Below are positions 10,756 through 22,100 of a stretch of DNA of 64,000 nucleotides, in pieces. The position numbers and the translations under genes were made by a program. The first letter of the stretch is position 1; each line of letters starts with the position of its first letter. Source of the DNA: Halichoerus grypus. Lineage: Eukaryota; Chordata; Mammalia; Carnivora; Phocidae. The notes under the pieces were generated by a model. The model saw nothing but the letters and a program-made list of their open reading frames with translations, ran no database searches and was not told where the DNA came from. The stretch spans positions 2,542,001 through 2,606,000 of the forward strand of contig NC_135717.1 in the NCBI RefSeq assembly GCF_964656455.1, read 5' to 3'.

Positions 10756-11800
10756 TTTTATTGAACAGGTTTATTGAGATGTAGTTCATTCAAAATGTAA
10801 AATTCAGAAACTTTTGGTATATTCAGAGGTGTGCAACCATCGACATAATGAATTTTAGAACATTTTCATTACCCCCAAAAGAAACCTCACACCCCTTAGA
10901 TATAATTCCTCTATCAGTTTTAACCCCTAACCTAATATAATTAGTGGTTTATTAGATTAGCCACTAATCTACTTTCTGTCTTTATAGATTTGCTTATTCT
11001 GGGCATTTCATATAAATGGAGTTCTACCATTTGTGGCCCTTTCGCATATGGCTTCTTTCACTTAGCATCATGTGTTTAAGGTTTATCCACCTCGTAGCAT
11101 GAATCAGTACTTCATTCTTTTTTATGGCCTTATAGTATTCCATTGTGTGGATATATCACATTTGTGGTTTTTTAATTCTTTTTGGTGGTTATAAATAATG
11201 CTGATGTATACAACTTTTGGTGTGAATGTAGGTTATCATTTCTCTTGGGTATTCTGTCTAGAGGTGGAATTGTTGGGTCATAGGATAACTATGTTTAAGC
11301 ATTTGAGAACTCTCAGACTGTTTTCAAAGTGGCTGCATCACTTTATATTCCCACCAACAGTTTATAATGAGAGTACAAATTTTTCCACATTTTTGCCAAC
11401 ACGTTTTCCTTTAAAAAATTAAAATTATAGCTGTTCTAATAGGTGTGAAGTAGTATCTCATTGTGGTTTTGACTCCCATTTCCTTGATTGCTAATAATGT
11501 TGAGCATCTTTTTATGTGCTTATTGGCAATTTGCATATCTTTGGGAAAATATTTATTCAAATCCTTTGCCTGTTCTTATATTTGAGTTGTAATAGTTCTT
11601 TATATATGCTAAATATAACTGTCTATCAGGTATGTAATTTTTGGATATTTTCTCTTCTGTGGGTTTTTCACTTTCTTGATGCTGTTCTTTGAAGTACAAA
11701 AGGTTTTAAGTTTGATGAAGCCTAGTTTTTCTTGCTTGCACTTTTGGTGTCCTATCTGAATATACTTTTAGGTGACGAATTTGCCTGATGAAACATCTTT
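10756..11800 (-). repeat. L1M 3' end, well preserved order
   Basis: This is a near-complete antisense L1M 3' region: GGTTTATTGAGATGTAGTTC, GTGCAACCATCGACATAATG, TAGATTTGCTTATTCTGGGC, CTTTCACTTAGCATCATGTG, TATTCCATTGTGTGGATATA, GTGGAATTGTTGGGTCATAG and TGATGTTGAGCATC-like text. The coding part corresponds to the ORF2 C-terminus but is riddled with stops. Confidence 0.85.
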
Positions 11801-11919
11801 CTATTGGATACTGGATCCATTAGATTGGCTATAGGCAACATGTTTCTCATCTCAGCCACTTATTCCTTCAAATCTTAGGTGCAGCTTATTTTAAGGCAGT
11901 ACCAACAAGCTGACTTTTA

Positions 11920-12123
11920 TTTTTTTTAAATATTTATTTATTTGACAGAGAGAGAGCAAGAGAGGGAACACAAGCAGGGGGAGTGGGAGAGGGAGAAGCA
12001 GGCCTCCCGTTGAGCAGGGAGCCCGATGCGGGGCCCGATCCCAGGACCCTGGGATCATGACCTGAGCCGAAGGCAGACGCCTAACGACTGAGCCACCCAA
12101 CGACTGAGCCACCCAGGCGCCAA
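11920..12123 (-). repeat. CAN-SINE with duplicated head
   Basis: A perfect 17-bp target duplication CAACAAGCTGACTTTTA (11903-11919, 12124-12140) shows a recent insertion. The tRNA-derived head carries a 16-bp tandem duplication, AACGACTGAGCCACCC twice at 12083-12114. In sense orientation this extends the region just 5' of the A box. Confidence 0.97.
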
Positions 12124-12140
12124 CAACAAGCTGACTTTTA

Positions 12141-13388
12141 GATGTTTTACTTGGAAATAAGTTTAAAGGTATTTTCATAAAATCTAGCTTTTAAAATAAA
12201 ATATGACCTTGCAATATGGTTTTGCATGTTTATGGTAAAACATTTGTTATTGCTTACATTGTAAGTACTAAAAAATACACTTTTGCAATTTCAGAATGTA
12301 GCTTTCTTGTGCCTTATTTTGAGTAGCGTTAATCTGATTTTTTTAATGCTAAGAAGATGGTGATTAATTTATTGCAGGTTAAAAAATACCTTATCCAAAC
12401 TATTACTGTATTAAAAGTTAACGTCTCAAATTTTTGCTACTAATTGATAACTGAGATTTTTTTGAGTTTTAAACTGATTTATTTTTGGTCATACACAGTT
12501 AAATATTTCTTTATTGTAGTTTTAAATCTCCTCACTTTTTCCCCATATAATTAATGTACAGGGCATGGCTTACTGATAAGTATGACTAGAGCTGTACAAA
12601 TTAATCCTAGCAGGGCTCCATCTTTTAATGTCAGCACTGTAAATTGTTCTCAACATTGTTCCTGTTATTCTGGTATTATATCTTATGTAGATATAAATTC
12701 TTATTTTGTGGGTGAAAAGGGATATGGTTCAGTGGGATTCAAGAACTTAGAAATTGCCCTCATTCACATTTCTAATAAGTGAAGTCAGAGTAATTATAAA
12801 GGAATGATAATGGAATCTGTTATCTATTTAGAAAAACAAATTTTATTGCCATTTATAATACATGTAAATGTCTGCTATTTATTTTAGAAAGAATTATTAT
12901 ATTTCTAGGCCCTAGAAAGTCTTTGCATTTCATAATTAATGTTAGTAGAAGTTGGAACAGTTTCTAGGAATGTCATAATGTGCTGTAGGGGACAGTAATA
13001 CTTTTAAAGGTTCTGACATGCAGCCAGTAAGGTGTTTCTATTTCTCAATAACTCCCCTTCCCTCCTGAGAGTAGATACAAGAAGTATTTTTGGTAAATCT
13101 GCCAAGTTTTTTATATGATTCACATTATAATATCATTGAAAGTGCCTAAATAATATTAACATTTTAAGTTAAACAGTTACTCAGCTTACCACTTTGACAT
13201 TATCACTGATTAGAATTGAAGGCTAAGTTGAGCCTGGGGAATGGGTTTCATTGTCTAGAAAAGGCTCTTACATTTCTCTTTTTCAGTATATCATAACCTT
13301 TTGTTAGGGCATTGCCAAGAAAGGAAGAGACTGCGTCACGCTGTGTCTTTGACTTTGGCATTCTCACGGGTACACTGTTCATGAGTTC
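12141..13388. other. Unassigned AT-rich sequence
   Basis: About 1.25 kb lacks recognisable elements. A 66-codon frame at 12582-12782 has no family I can name and sits in AT-rich DNA. Confidence 0.5.
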
Positions 13389-13401
13389 AGATCTCTTGTT
13401 T

Positions 13402-13614
13402 TTTAAATTTTATTTTATTTTTTTACTTTTTGAAAAGATTTTATTTATTAGAGATAGTGAGAGATAGCAAGAGAGAGAGCACAAGTAGGGGGGAGAGGGA
13501 GAAGCAGGCTCCCTGCTGATTAAGGAGCCCAGTGTGGGGCTCAATCCCAGGACCGTGGGATCATGACTGGAACTGAAGGCAGAGTCTTAACCAACTGAGC
13601 CACCCAGGCGCCCT
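13402..13614 (-). repeat. Older CAN-SINE
   Basis: The target duplication AGATCTCTTGTTT (13389-13401, 13615-13627) is intact, although the body is diverged (GATTAAGGAGCCCAGTGTGG, GACTGGAACTGAAGGCAGAG). The poly(A) tail is broken by an ATTTT-rich stretch and a second TGAAAAGATTTTATTTATT. Confidence 0.94.
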
Positions 13615-13627
13615 AGATCTCTTGTTT

Positions 13628-14215
13628 AATAAATTGGAAGCTAGTATGTTTCCTGTGGTTCTGGTGCTCTGGGGGTGCCTGATTCCTAACGAAGGCCAAA
13701 ATGCACAGAGCTGATGGGACCAGTTATTGGCAAAATTATGATGTTCAAAATCTACTTGTGGAATATCTGGAATTTCATACTTCTAGGGAGTCATCTGACT
13801 TCTGGAGAGTCGTATAAAGGAATATTTCACTTTCTGAGAAGATGTTTGTTACATTTCATAATTGTATGTTACCCTTTAATGAGGTCAAAGAAACATCTTT
13901 ACTGCAACTATGGAATGCGCAGTTTGGTTCTGCCTGCCTTCGGTTGGGCTCCTACATGTTTTCGTGTCTTTCATTATTTCTGACTTCTGGTTAGGTGGTG
14001 ACTTTATTTTCTTCCGTACTCAGCCTGGATTCCAGGGTCATCTCTAGCTCTTAAATCAGTACCCTGAACTTTGTCACGTTAATGAACTTCTTTGTCTCTG
14101 TTTTTCAATCTGTCATGCCTATTCCTAATGCCACATAGACTCTTCTCCTTTATCTGCTCTTGAGGCCACATTGCTCAGTACTTTTGTGTGAATTAGAACA
14201 ACTTTGAACACTGTT
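13628..14215. other. Unassigned sequence
   Basis: It contains an 89-codon frame at 13714-13983 (plus strand) with an ATG start. The product looks like no family I know, and no splice or retrocopy context supports it. Confidence 0.4.
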
Positions 14216-14570
14216 TTTTGTATTGGTCAGGGTTCAGTTCTTTAGAGAACAAGATCTAATTCTTCCTACTTTAAACAGAAAGGGATTTAGCACAGGGAAT
14301 TAAATGTTTTGCTGAATTGTTGAGGGGGCTTAAAGGCATACTGTAGCCTGACTGCCAAAGGCAACTGCCACATCCACCCTGTAGACCTGGGCTGCTAAGG
14401 GAGCTGATATTCCAGCCTGATCAGGAAGCTCATTGCTGAAGTGGATGCTGCTGATCTGCTCCTGACCCCACAGTCCTGCTGCCTTGGCTGTCATCCACAT
14501 GAGGGTGATGGATATGTCACACTGTTTCTCTCCCCACTTAATTCAGATTCAGTCGTAACTCAGTTGAATC
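14216..14570. repeat. Ancient dispersed repeat, family not named
   Basis: It begins GTATTGGTCAGGGTTCAGTT and continues AGAGAACAAGATCTAATTC, a decayed version of the 'gtattagtcagggttctccagagaaac' repeat common in eutherian genomes. I cannot assign it to a named family. Confidence 0.45.
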
Positions 14571-15130
14571 ATACAAAATATAAATTTGTATTATTCACGT
14601 TTATCATGATCTGATTGATTCAACCTAAGTCCAGTCCAGAACACCAGTAGCAAGAGTGCTGAGAAATGTGGTTTTTAGTTTTCCTGTCCCTGTGGTTTGC
14701 TAGTAGAAGGCTGGAGTAATTTGAGTCAGTCTGTGGTATTCTCCACAAATGTATGGTTTCTCTCTAAAGCTGGCTTTGGAATTGCCTTACTGTCCTTCCA
14801 CTTGTCCTTGCGAGAGTGATTCTTCTGTTCACGAACGTGGCAATTCCTATTCCACTTTACTCTGGTCCGTTGAGCGCGTGACTAGAACCTGTGCTTGAGA
14901 GGAAAAAGAAGCTGTTACTGGGTGTGAACTCCACTTAATCATTCTTCTGGCTTTATCTCCTGTTATTTTCAAATTGCCATAAGTAGCTGCAGCACCACCA
15001 TGTGGCATGTAGGAATGAGGAGGTGAGTGTCAGCAAAGTGTCTGGGGACATAGAGACTCTGGGAATTGGGGTCTAGGTGGTGCAAAGGACAAGTATGAGG
15101 AGAGAAATAAAAACGTTCTGGTAATTCAGA
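14571..15130. other. Unassigned sequence
   Basis: The composition is moderately GC-balanced. No repeat or exon is recognised. Confidence 0.45.
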
Positions 15131-15885
15131 AACAATCTCTTGTGAGATTTTGACACCATGAAGTTACTCTTTCCTTCTTGAAAACCTTTCTTCACTGAGT
15201 CCAGGACATATTATTCTCCTGTCTCACTGACTGAAACCCTTTCCTTGTTTGCTTTGTTGATTCCTCTCCTTGCCTCAGGTCTCAGTCCTTCTTTTTTTCT
15301 TTGTGGGCAGTCTCCTCTTTAGTTTTTATTTCTAGCCTCAGCCTTTCCCAGAAATCTCGACTTGCTCTTCCAGTGGCCTACACTGATCTCCTTGTAGGTG
15401 TCTAATACATCTATAACCAAAGTCTTGATTGTTTTGTTCCTCCTCATCTGCCCCTCACCCAGTGTACCCTATCTTACTAAAATGCATTATGATTTACCTA
15501 GTAACTCAGGCCCAGAACCTTGGAGCTGTCCTCAGTCTTCTCTTTCATTCTCACATTCACTCCATTAACAAATTCTCTTGGTTCTGCCTTCAAACTAAGT
15601 TCTGAAACTGCCACTTGTAATCATCCTTACTGTTGCCATCCTAGGCCACCATCATCACTTTAAATGGTTACCCTCACTTTACTCTTCTGTACCCAACAGC
15701 CAGAGTGAGTCAGTCCTGCTCACTTAGCGTATAAATCCCATTGCACCTAGAATACAATTTCAAGTTCTTACTATAGCCTACAAGGCTTTGTGTGTATAGT
15801 CCTGGCAGTTGTTCTGACCTTACCTCCAGTCTCTGTCTGGCTTATTAAATTTCTTCCTCATTGTTCTCCCCAGCAAACCGCCCCC
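15131..15885 (+). repeat. L2 ORF2 C-terminal and 3' region
   Basis: CAGAACCTTGGAGCTGTCCT, CTCCATTAACAAATTCTCTTGG, GCCAGAGTGAGTCAGTCCTG and TACAATTTCAAGTTCTTACTATAGCCTACAAGGC (in parts) follow the L2 order 'cttggagtcatccttgactc...ccatcagcaaatc...agccagagtgatcc...agtccttacaatggcctacaaggc'. It ends near a 9-C run at 15881-15889. Confidence 0.7.
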
Positions 15886-15889
15886 CCCC

Positions 15890-16310
15890 AAACTTACTGG
15901 GATAGGTACATACTAGTACATATCTATTATTCTGATCCCCCCTAGAATATGTTTCATTCTCAGGAACTTAATTTTGCTCCCTGCTTTATGCTTCTTTGGC
16001 ACATGGGTGCTCACATGTTTGCTCATTGGAAGGTGGGGGCAATGAAATTATTTTAAAGGTCTTAGTGCAAGATTGAAGATTAAAGTGTCTTTTGGGGAGG
16101 GGCAGTTTGTAAGAAATAGTAAAATATGTGATTACAGGTAAGAGAAAGTAAGTGTTAAGGAATAATACAAATATGGAACTTTCAAATTAATAGAAAAAAT
16201 GGAATGAATAACAACCTGACCAAAACAGTAGGAGTTAGGAAAGGGAAGGTGGAAACAGTATAAAATAGCAAAGTAAGATAAAAGAAAGAAAAGTGAGTGG
16301 GCCAGAGACT
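15890..16310. other. Unassigned sequence
   Basis: This stretch becomes A-rich toward the following plus-strand L1 and may hold decayed L1 5' sequence. No boundary is visible. Confidence 0.4.
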
Positions 16311-19300
16311 TCCCTTTCTGTCAAGATGAAGCAGTTCATTCCTCCCAGCTCCGCCCTCTTATAGCTCAAAACTCCTGGAGGTAACACAACAAACAAGCAC
16401 AGGAAGACCCTGAAAGATGGAAAGAAGGTGGACAGTCTAGGAACCTGGGGACTTTAGAAATGACAAGAGGGTTTCTTTAGTTTTCCTTATTGTCTCCCAT
16501 GCATCCTGGACAGCATACTGCAGAAGCCTCCAACCCTGAACAGCCAACAGCACAGGAAAAACTCCAAGAAGAGCCTTTCCTTAGCCAAAGTAAAGGGAAA
16601 GGATGGTCTAAGCAAATTTTGTGTTAGTACTCACCCTGCTCCAGCCAAACATCAAGGGAACCTCTCTTTCAGCACTCAGTTTCAGCAGGGCTGAGCTAGG
16701 AGTTGACTCTGCCACCTTCCCTCCTTGGGAGTGACACACATGCCTTTCAGTTGGTCACTGTCCAGGAGAAGTGAAGAGTATAAAACATTTGCACTAACAA
16801 ATGGCCCTAAATAATTATATGAAAAAAGAAAAGATTTAAAATCAGTAACCCATGCTCTTAACCTCAAGAAATTAGAAAAACAAAATAAATCCAAAGCAAA
16901 GAGAAGGAAGGAAATTGAAACTAAGAAAACAAGGGGGAAAAAAATCAAATAAATTGTTCTTTGAAAAGTAAAATTGATAACTTCTAGCAAGACTGGCAGA
17001 GATAAAAAGGGAGAAAACACATCACAATAAATAAAACTACAGATCCTGCAGCTATTAAAGGAATAATAAGGGAATGATACACCTTTACACTCATAAATTT
17101 GACCACTTAGAGGAACCCAATCAGTTCTTAAAAACTAAAATCTACCAAAACTGAATTAAGATGAAATAACGTGTATTAGTGGTATAGCCATTAAATTGAA
17201 TTCTTCATTAAAGAGATCCTGAGAAATCTCCAGGCCTAGATGGTTTCACTGGATGAAACAAGAGAAGAATTAATACTGTTTTAATGTAATCTCTTCCAGA
17301 AAATAGAAAAGGAGGGAAAACTCACTCAGTTTAGGAAGCTAGTATTACCCTAACAGCAAAATCAGGTAAAGGAAAACACATATGAAAAGAATTCTGCAGG
17401 TCAGTATCTTTCATGAACTTGGAGGCAATATCTTCAACAAAATGTTAGCAAATTGAATCCATTTATAATGAAAATTTGTATATATGTATAAATTATATAT
17501 ATAAATTTTAACATGGCCAGGTAGGATTTATTTCAGGCATCCAAATCTGGTTCAGCATTTAAAAAAATCAATGTATAATCTACCATATCTGCAGGCTGAA
17601 TAAGAAAAATCATGTGACTTATCATTTGACCCAGAAAAGGCATTTGACAAAATCCAACATTCATTATGATTTAAAAACTCCAAATATTAGGAATAGAGAA
17701 CTTCCTCAACTAGATAGCATCTACCAAAAATGTCCAGCTAAGACCCTACTTAATGGTGAAAGGTGGAATGCTTTCCCTGTAAGTTTGGAAGAAGGCCAGG
17801 ATGTATACTCTTACAGCTATTCAAATAGTACTGGAAGTTCTAGCCACTGCAATAAAGCAAGAAAAAGAATTAAGATATCCCCTATAAGCAGATTACATTA
17901 TTATTTACATAGAAAATCATAAGGAAGTTTAGGAAAAAACTTGAACAGTGAGCTCAACACAAGTTGTATACAAGATAAATACACAAAAACCAATCACATT
18001 TTTATTTAACAAAGAACATGTGAAAACTGAAATTAAAACCAATACTATTTATAATTGTTCCAAAAATATGAAATTTTGAGGTATAAAGTTTTATAGGATT
18101 TTTGTACTAAAATTACAAAATGCTAATGAAATTAGAGCTACATAAATGTTGACACATACTGTGTTCATATATTAGATTTAGTAAATATGTTTCTAAATTG
18201 ACATAGATTTTATGCAGTTTTTATAAAAATCATCTGTTTTGTAGACACGGCAAGGTTTTCAGAATTTTGTATGCATAGGCCTCAGAATAACAATCTTGAA
18301 AAAAAGAACAAAGTGTTTGGAATCATTCTGATATTAAAGTTTTCCCTGTACCTACAGTAATTAAGATGGTGTGGTATTGGCAGAGGGAGAGACACATAGA
18401 TCAGTGGAATGAAATAAAACCAACAAATTCATTCACAGAAATATGTTCAACTAATTTTTGATAAAGGTGCAGAAGCAGTTCAATGAAGGAAGGATAGCCT
18501 TGTCAGATGATGTTGGAGCAATTTGACATCCAAAGACAAAATGGTGAAACTTGATCTGAAATTTATACCTCACATAAAATTAATTGAAAATCATATTTAA
18601 GTACAAAATCATGAAACTAAGGGGAAAAAAAGTCATCAGGACCCAGGAGTAGACAGTGAGTTCTTAGTGTTGAGACAAAAGCACAATCCACAAAAGAAAA
18701 AAGTTGACCACTTGGAACCCATTTAAAAACTTTTGCTCTTGGTAAGACCATATTAAAATAATGAAAAGAGAAGCTACAGACTGGTAGAAAACACTTGTGA
18801 CCAACATACCTGCCAAAAGACTTACTTAGCTATATAAAGAACTGTCAATATTCAGTAGTAACAAAAATCAATTAGAAAATGGACAAAAGACATCAACAGA
18901 CACTAAAGAGGACATATAAATGGCAAATAAGCACAGAAAAAGACATTTAACATTGTTAGCCATTAGGGAAATTAAAACTACCAGAAGAAACCACTGCTGA
19001 AGGTAAAATTTAAAAAAGTGACACCACCAAACACTGGGAAGCATGCAGAGAAACAGCATTACATCTACGCTGCTGGTAGGAACCACCACTGTAGAAAATG
19101 TTTTGGCAGTTTCTTATAAAATTAAATGTGCAACTACCATAGGATCCAGGAGTTGGCACTTCTGGCTATTTATCACAGACAAATGAAAACGGTCACATAA
19201 AAACTTGTACAGGAATGTTTATAGAAGTTTTATTTGTTTACCCCCACACTGGAAACAAATCAGATATCCTTCAGTGGATGAACGATGAAACAAACCATAG

Positions 19301-19917
19301 TGCATCTATATCCTGATGACTACTCAAAAAGGGGCAAAATGTTGATACCCATTATGTAGATAAATCTCTACATTGAATTTTAAAAATTATACTGAAAGGT
19401 TACATACTGTGTGATTCTCTTTATATATTCATAAATGATGAACTTCTAGAAATGGAGAACTTGTTACTGGTTTCAAGGGGGATGAGGGTGTGAAGGATGT
19501 GGCTACAAATGGCAACATGAAGGGATCCTTGTGATGGAAATGTTCTGTATCTTGACTGTGTAATATCTTGGCCATGGTATTGTACCTGATTACTCAAGAT
19601 GTTGCCATTGTAGAACAGTTGATCAAGAGTGAATGGGGGGGGGCACCTGGGTGACTCAGTCGGTTGAACATCTGCCTTAGGCTTGGGTCGTGATCCCATG
19701 GTCCTGGGATAGAGCCCCACATTGGGCTCTCTGCTCATTGGGGAGCCTGCTTATCCCTCTCCCTCTGCCTGGCGTTCCCCCTGCTTGTGCACGCTCTCTC
19801 TCTCTGTCTCAAATAAATAAAAATCTTAAAAAAAAAAAAAAAAGTGAATGGGGACCTCTTTGAATTTCTTACTACTGCATGTGAATCTACAATTATAATA
19901 AATTTAAAAAATGAATG
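16311..19917 (+). repeat. Decayed plus-strand L1 with ORF2 remnants
   Basis: The RT region is recognisable at about 17220-17700: CCAGGCCTAGATGGTTTCAC (PGPDGF motif area), then GTAGGATTTATTTCAGGCAT and CCCAGAAAAGGCATTTGACA (EKAFD area). From about 18360, AAGATGGTGTGGTATTGGCA is the conserved VWYW region. The 3' end after 19380 reads TACATACTGTGTGATTC and GTGAATCTACAATTATAATA. Frameshifts and stops occur throughout. The first 500 bp resemble an L1 5' leader but are uncertain. Confidence 0.75.
19640..19843 (+). repeat. CAN-SINE in the L1 3' UTR
   Basis: The target duplication GTGAATGGGG lies at 19629-19638 and 19844-19853. Merging of target G residues with the SINE's leading Gs gives the long G run before CACCTGGGTGACTCAG. 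The body has CCCTCTGCCTGGCGTTCCCC, and the tail is pure poly(A). Confidence 0.96.
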
Positions 19918-20400
19918 GACTGGATTCTATCAGAAGACTGGATTAGAAATTGATTTAATACATACAGTAGATTATAAGTAACACTTAAAATCCAGTTGCT
20001 AACGATGAAAATAGAGATGAGCAAGAAGATACCATATACAAGAATGAAAAGAGGAATGGCCATATTGATACCAGATTAGTTGAAACTTCAGCTGAAAGCA
20101 CTCAACATTGTTACAGGGAAATTAATTGGTAAAAGCTTGCATTTATGAAGAGGATATTGGCAGTGAAGATGGGTAGACACCAGATCACTCTCTAAACACA
20201 TAAAAGAACTAGAAATGCATGTAAATTTTAATAAATTTAGGTCAAAGCAATCAAAAGATCATCACCTACCAAAGCCTATAGAGCACAATGAAAACTATAT
20301 GAGGGAAATTGTATAGAATTAAATGTCTTCAGTATTGAAGTAACAAAAAAATTCTCCAAACCTGCATATCTAATTGAAAAGTCTTTCAGCAATTGAAAAA
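19918..20400. other. A-rich sequence, possible L1 debris
   Basis: It is A-rich on the plus strand with fragments resembling L1 ORF2 (AAGAATGAAAAGAGGAATGG), but no order I can defend. Confidence 0.35.
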
Positions 20401-21365
20401 AAAATTTTTTTTAAAGAAATTGTAAGATACACATACTTTACCATCTTGACCATTTTTTGAGTGTACTGTTCAGTAAAGTACATTCACATTGCACAATTTC
20501 TAGAACTCCTTTTATCTTCACCAGCCCCTGGCAACCACCATTTACTTTTCTGTTTACAAACTTGAATACTCCAAGTACCTCATTAAGGTGTGATCATCTT
20601 ATTATGTCTGGCTTATTTAGTATAATATTCTCAGGGTTCATCAATGTATCATATTTCAGAAATTTTTTAAAAAGATTTTCATTAGAGAGCACGAATGGGG
20701 TGGGGGAGGGAAAGGGGAGAGGGAGAAGGAGAAGCAGACTCCCTGCTGAGCAGGGAGCCCTACGTGGGGCTCTATCCCCAGGACCCTGGGATCATGACCT
20801 GAGCTGAAGGCAGACGTTTAACCAACTGAGCCACCCAGGCACCCCTGGAATTTATTTTTTTAAGAATTTATTTTTAAGGCTGAATATTCCATTGTATGTT
20901 TTATACGCACACAGACATATATGCACCCCCTCCTCCCACATTTGTTTATTCATCCCTTGATGGATACTTGGATTGTGGCTATTGTGAATACTACTAAGAA
21001 CATGAGTGTGTAAATATCTCCAAGATCCTGCTTTCAGTTCTTTTCTGGAATTCTTTATATTCCAGATGTGGATTATGGATCATTAAAATCCCATTTTTAA
21101 TTTTTTGAATAATCACCATACTGTTTTCCATACTTGCTGCACCACTTTACATTTCCTCCAATAGTACACAAGTGCTCCAATTTCTCCATATCCTGCCCAA
21201 CACTTTTTTTTAAATATAATAGCTATCCTAATAGGTGTGAGTTGTGTTATCTTATTATAGTTTTGATTTCCAGTTCTCTAATGATTAATGATGTTGAACA
21301 TATTTTCATGTGCTTATTGACTATTTGTATGTCTTTGGAAAAATGTATGTTCAAGTCCTTTGCTA
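20401..21365 (-). repeat. L1M 3' end split by a SINE
   Basis: Antisense landmarks occur in order: GTGTACTGTTCAGTAAAGTACATTCACATTG (in parts), CAGCCCCTGGCAACCACCAT, CAAGTACCTCATTAAG, then after the SINE GGCTGAATATTCCATTGTATG, CTTGATGGATACTTGG, CCATACTGTTTTCCATACTTG and ATGATGTTGAACATATTTTC. Confidence 0.8.
20663..20845 (-). repeat. CAN-SINE, G-rich body variant
   Basis: The tail side reads AAAAAGATTTTCATTAGAGAGC, which lacks the usual TTATTTATTTGA segment. The body is GGGGTGGGGGAGGGAAAGGGG, and the head ends GAGCCACCCAGGCACCCC. The surrounding AATTTATTTTTT tracts blur the target duplication. Confidence 0.92.
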
Positions 21366-21457
21366 CATATCCAGTTCTAAGCAGTTAGAACATATGAACC
21401 TATAAACTGAAATAAACCTACAAGAAGGAATTAATAGTTAAAAGGTGAAATTAATGA

Positions 21458-21650
21458 GGGGCGCCTGGGTGGCTCAGTCGTTAAGCGTCTGCCTTCGGCT
21501 TGGGTCATGATCCCAGGGTCCTGGGATCGAGCCCCGCATCGGGCTCCCTGCTCCGCGGGAAGCCTGCTTCTCCCTCTCCCACTCCCCCTGCTTGTGTTCC
21601 CTCTCTCGCTGTCTCTCTGTCAAATAAATAAATAAAATCTTTAAAAAAAA
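21458..21650 (+). repeat. Young CAN-SINE
   Basis: It is close to the consensus of the young copies here: head GGGGCGCCTGGGTGGCTCAG, TCCGCGGGAAGCCTGC, CTCTCTCGCTGTCTCTCTGT. It abuts the left target duplication of the large L1 at 21653. I could not find a clean target duplication for the SINE itself. Confidence 0.95.
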
Positions 21651-21899
21651 GTGAGATCTTTTTATTTTTTAAGAGTTTATTTTAATTCCAGTTAACACAG
21701 TGTTATATTAGACTCAGGTATACCGTACAATGATTCAACATTTCCATACATCACCTGGTGCTCATCGCAACAAGTCTGTGTCTTAATCTGTATTGCCTGT
21801 TTAACCCACCTCCCACCCACCTCCCTTCTGGTAACCATCAGTTCTCTAATGTTAGGTGTCTGTGTTTTGGATTGCCTCTTTTTTTCCTTTTGCTCGTTT

Positions 21900-22100
21900 T
21901 TTTTTTTTTTTTTTTTTTAAGATTTTATTTGTTTATTTGACAGAGACAGTGAGAGAGGGAACACAAGCAGGCAGAGTGGGAGAGGGAGAAGCAGGCTCCC
22001 CGCTGAGCAGAGAGCCCGACGCGGGGCTCGATCCCAGGACCCTGGGATCATGACCTGAGCCGAAGGCAGACGCTTAACGACTGAGCCACCCAGGTGCCCC
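21900..22100 (-). repeat. CAN-SINE in the older L1 3' UTR
   Basis: TGCTCGTTT at 21891-21899 and 22101-22109 is the target duplication. An 18-plus T run begins the element, and its head ends GAGCCACCCAGGTGCCCC. The body GGAACACAAGCAGGCAGAGT is a young variant. Confidence 0.96.
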
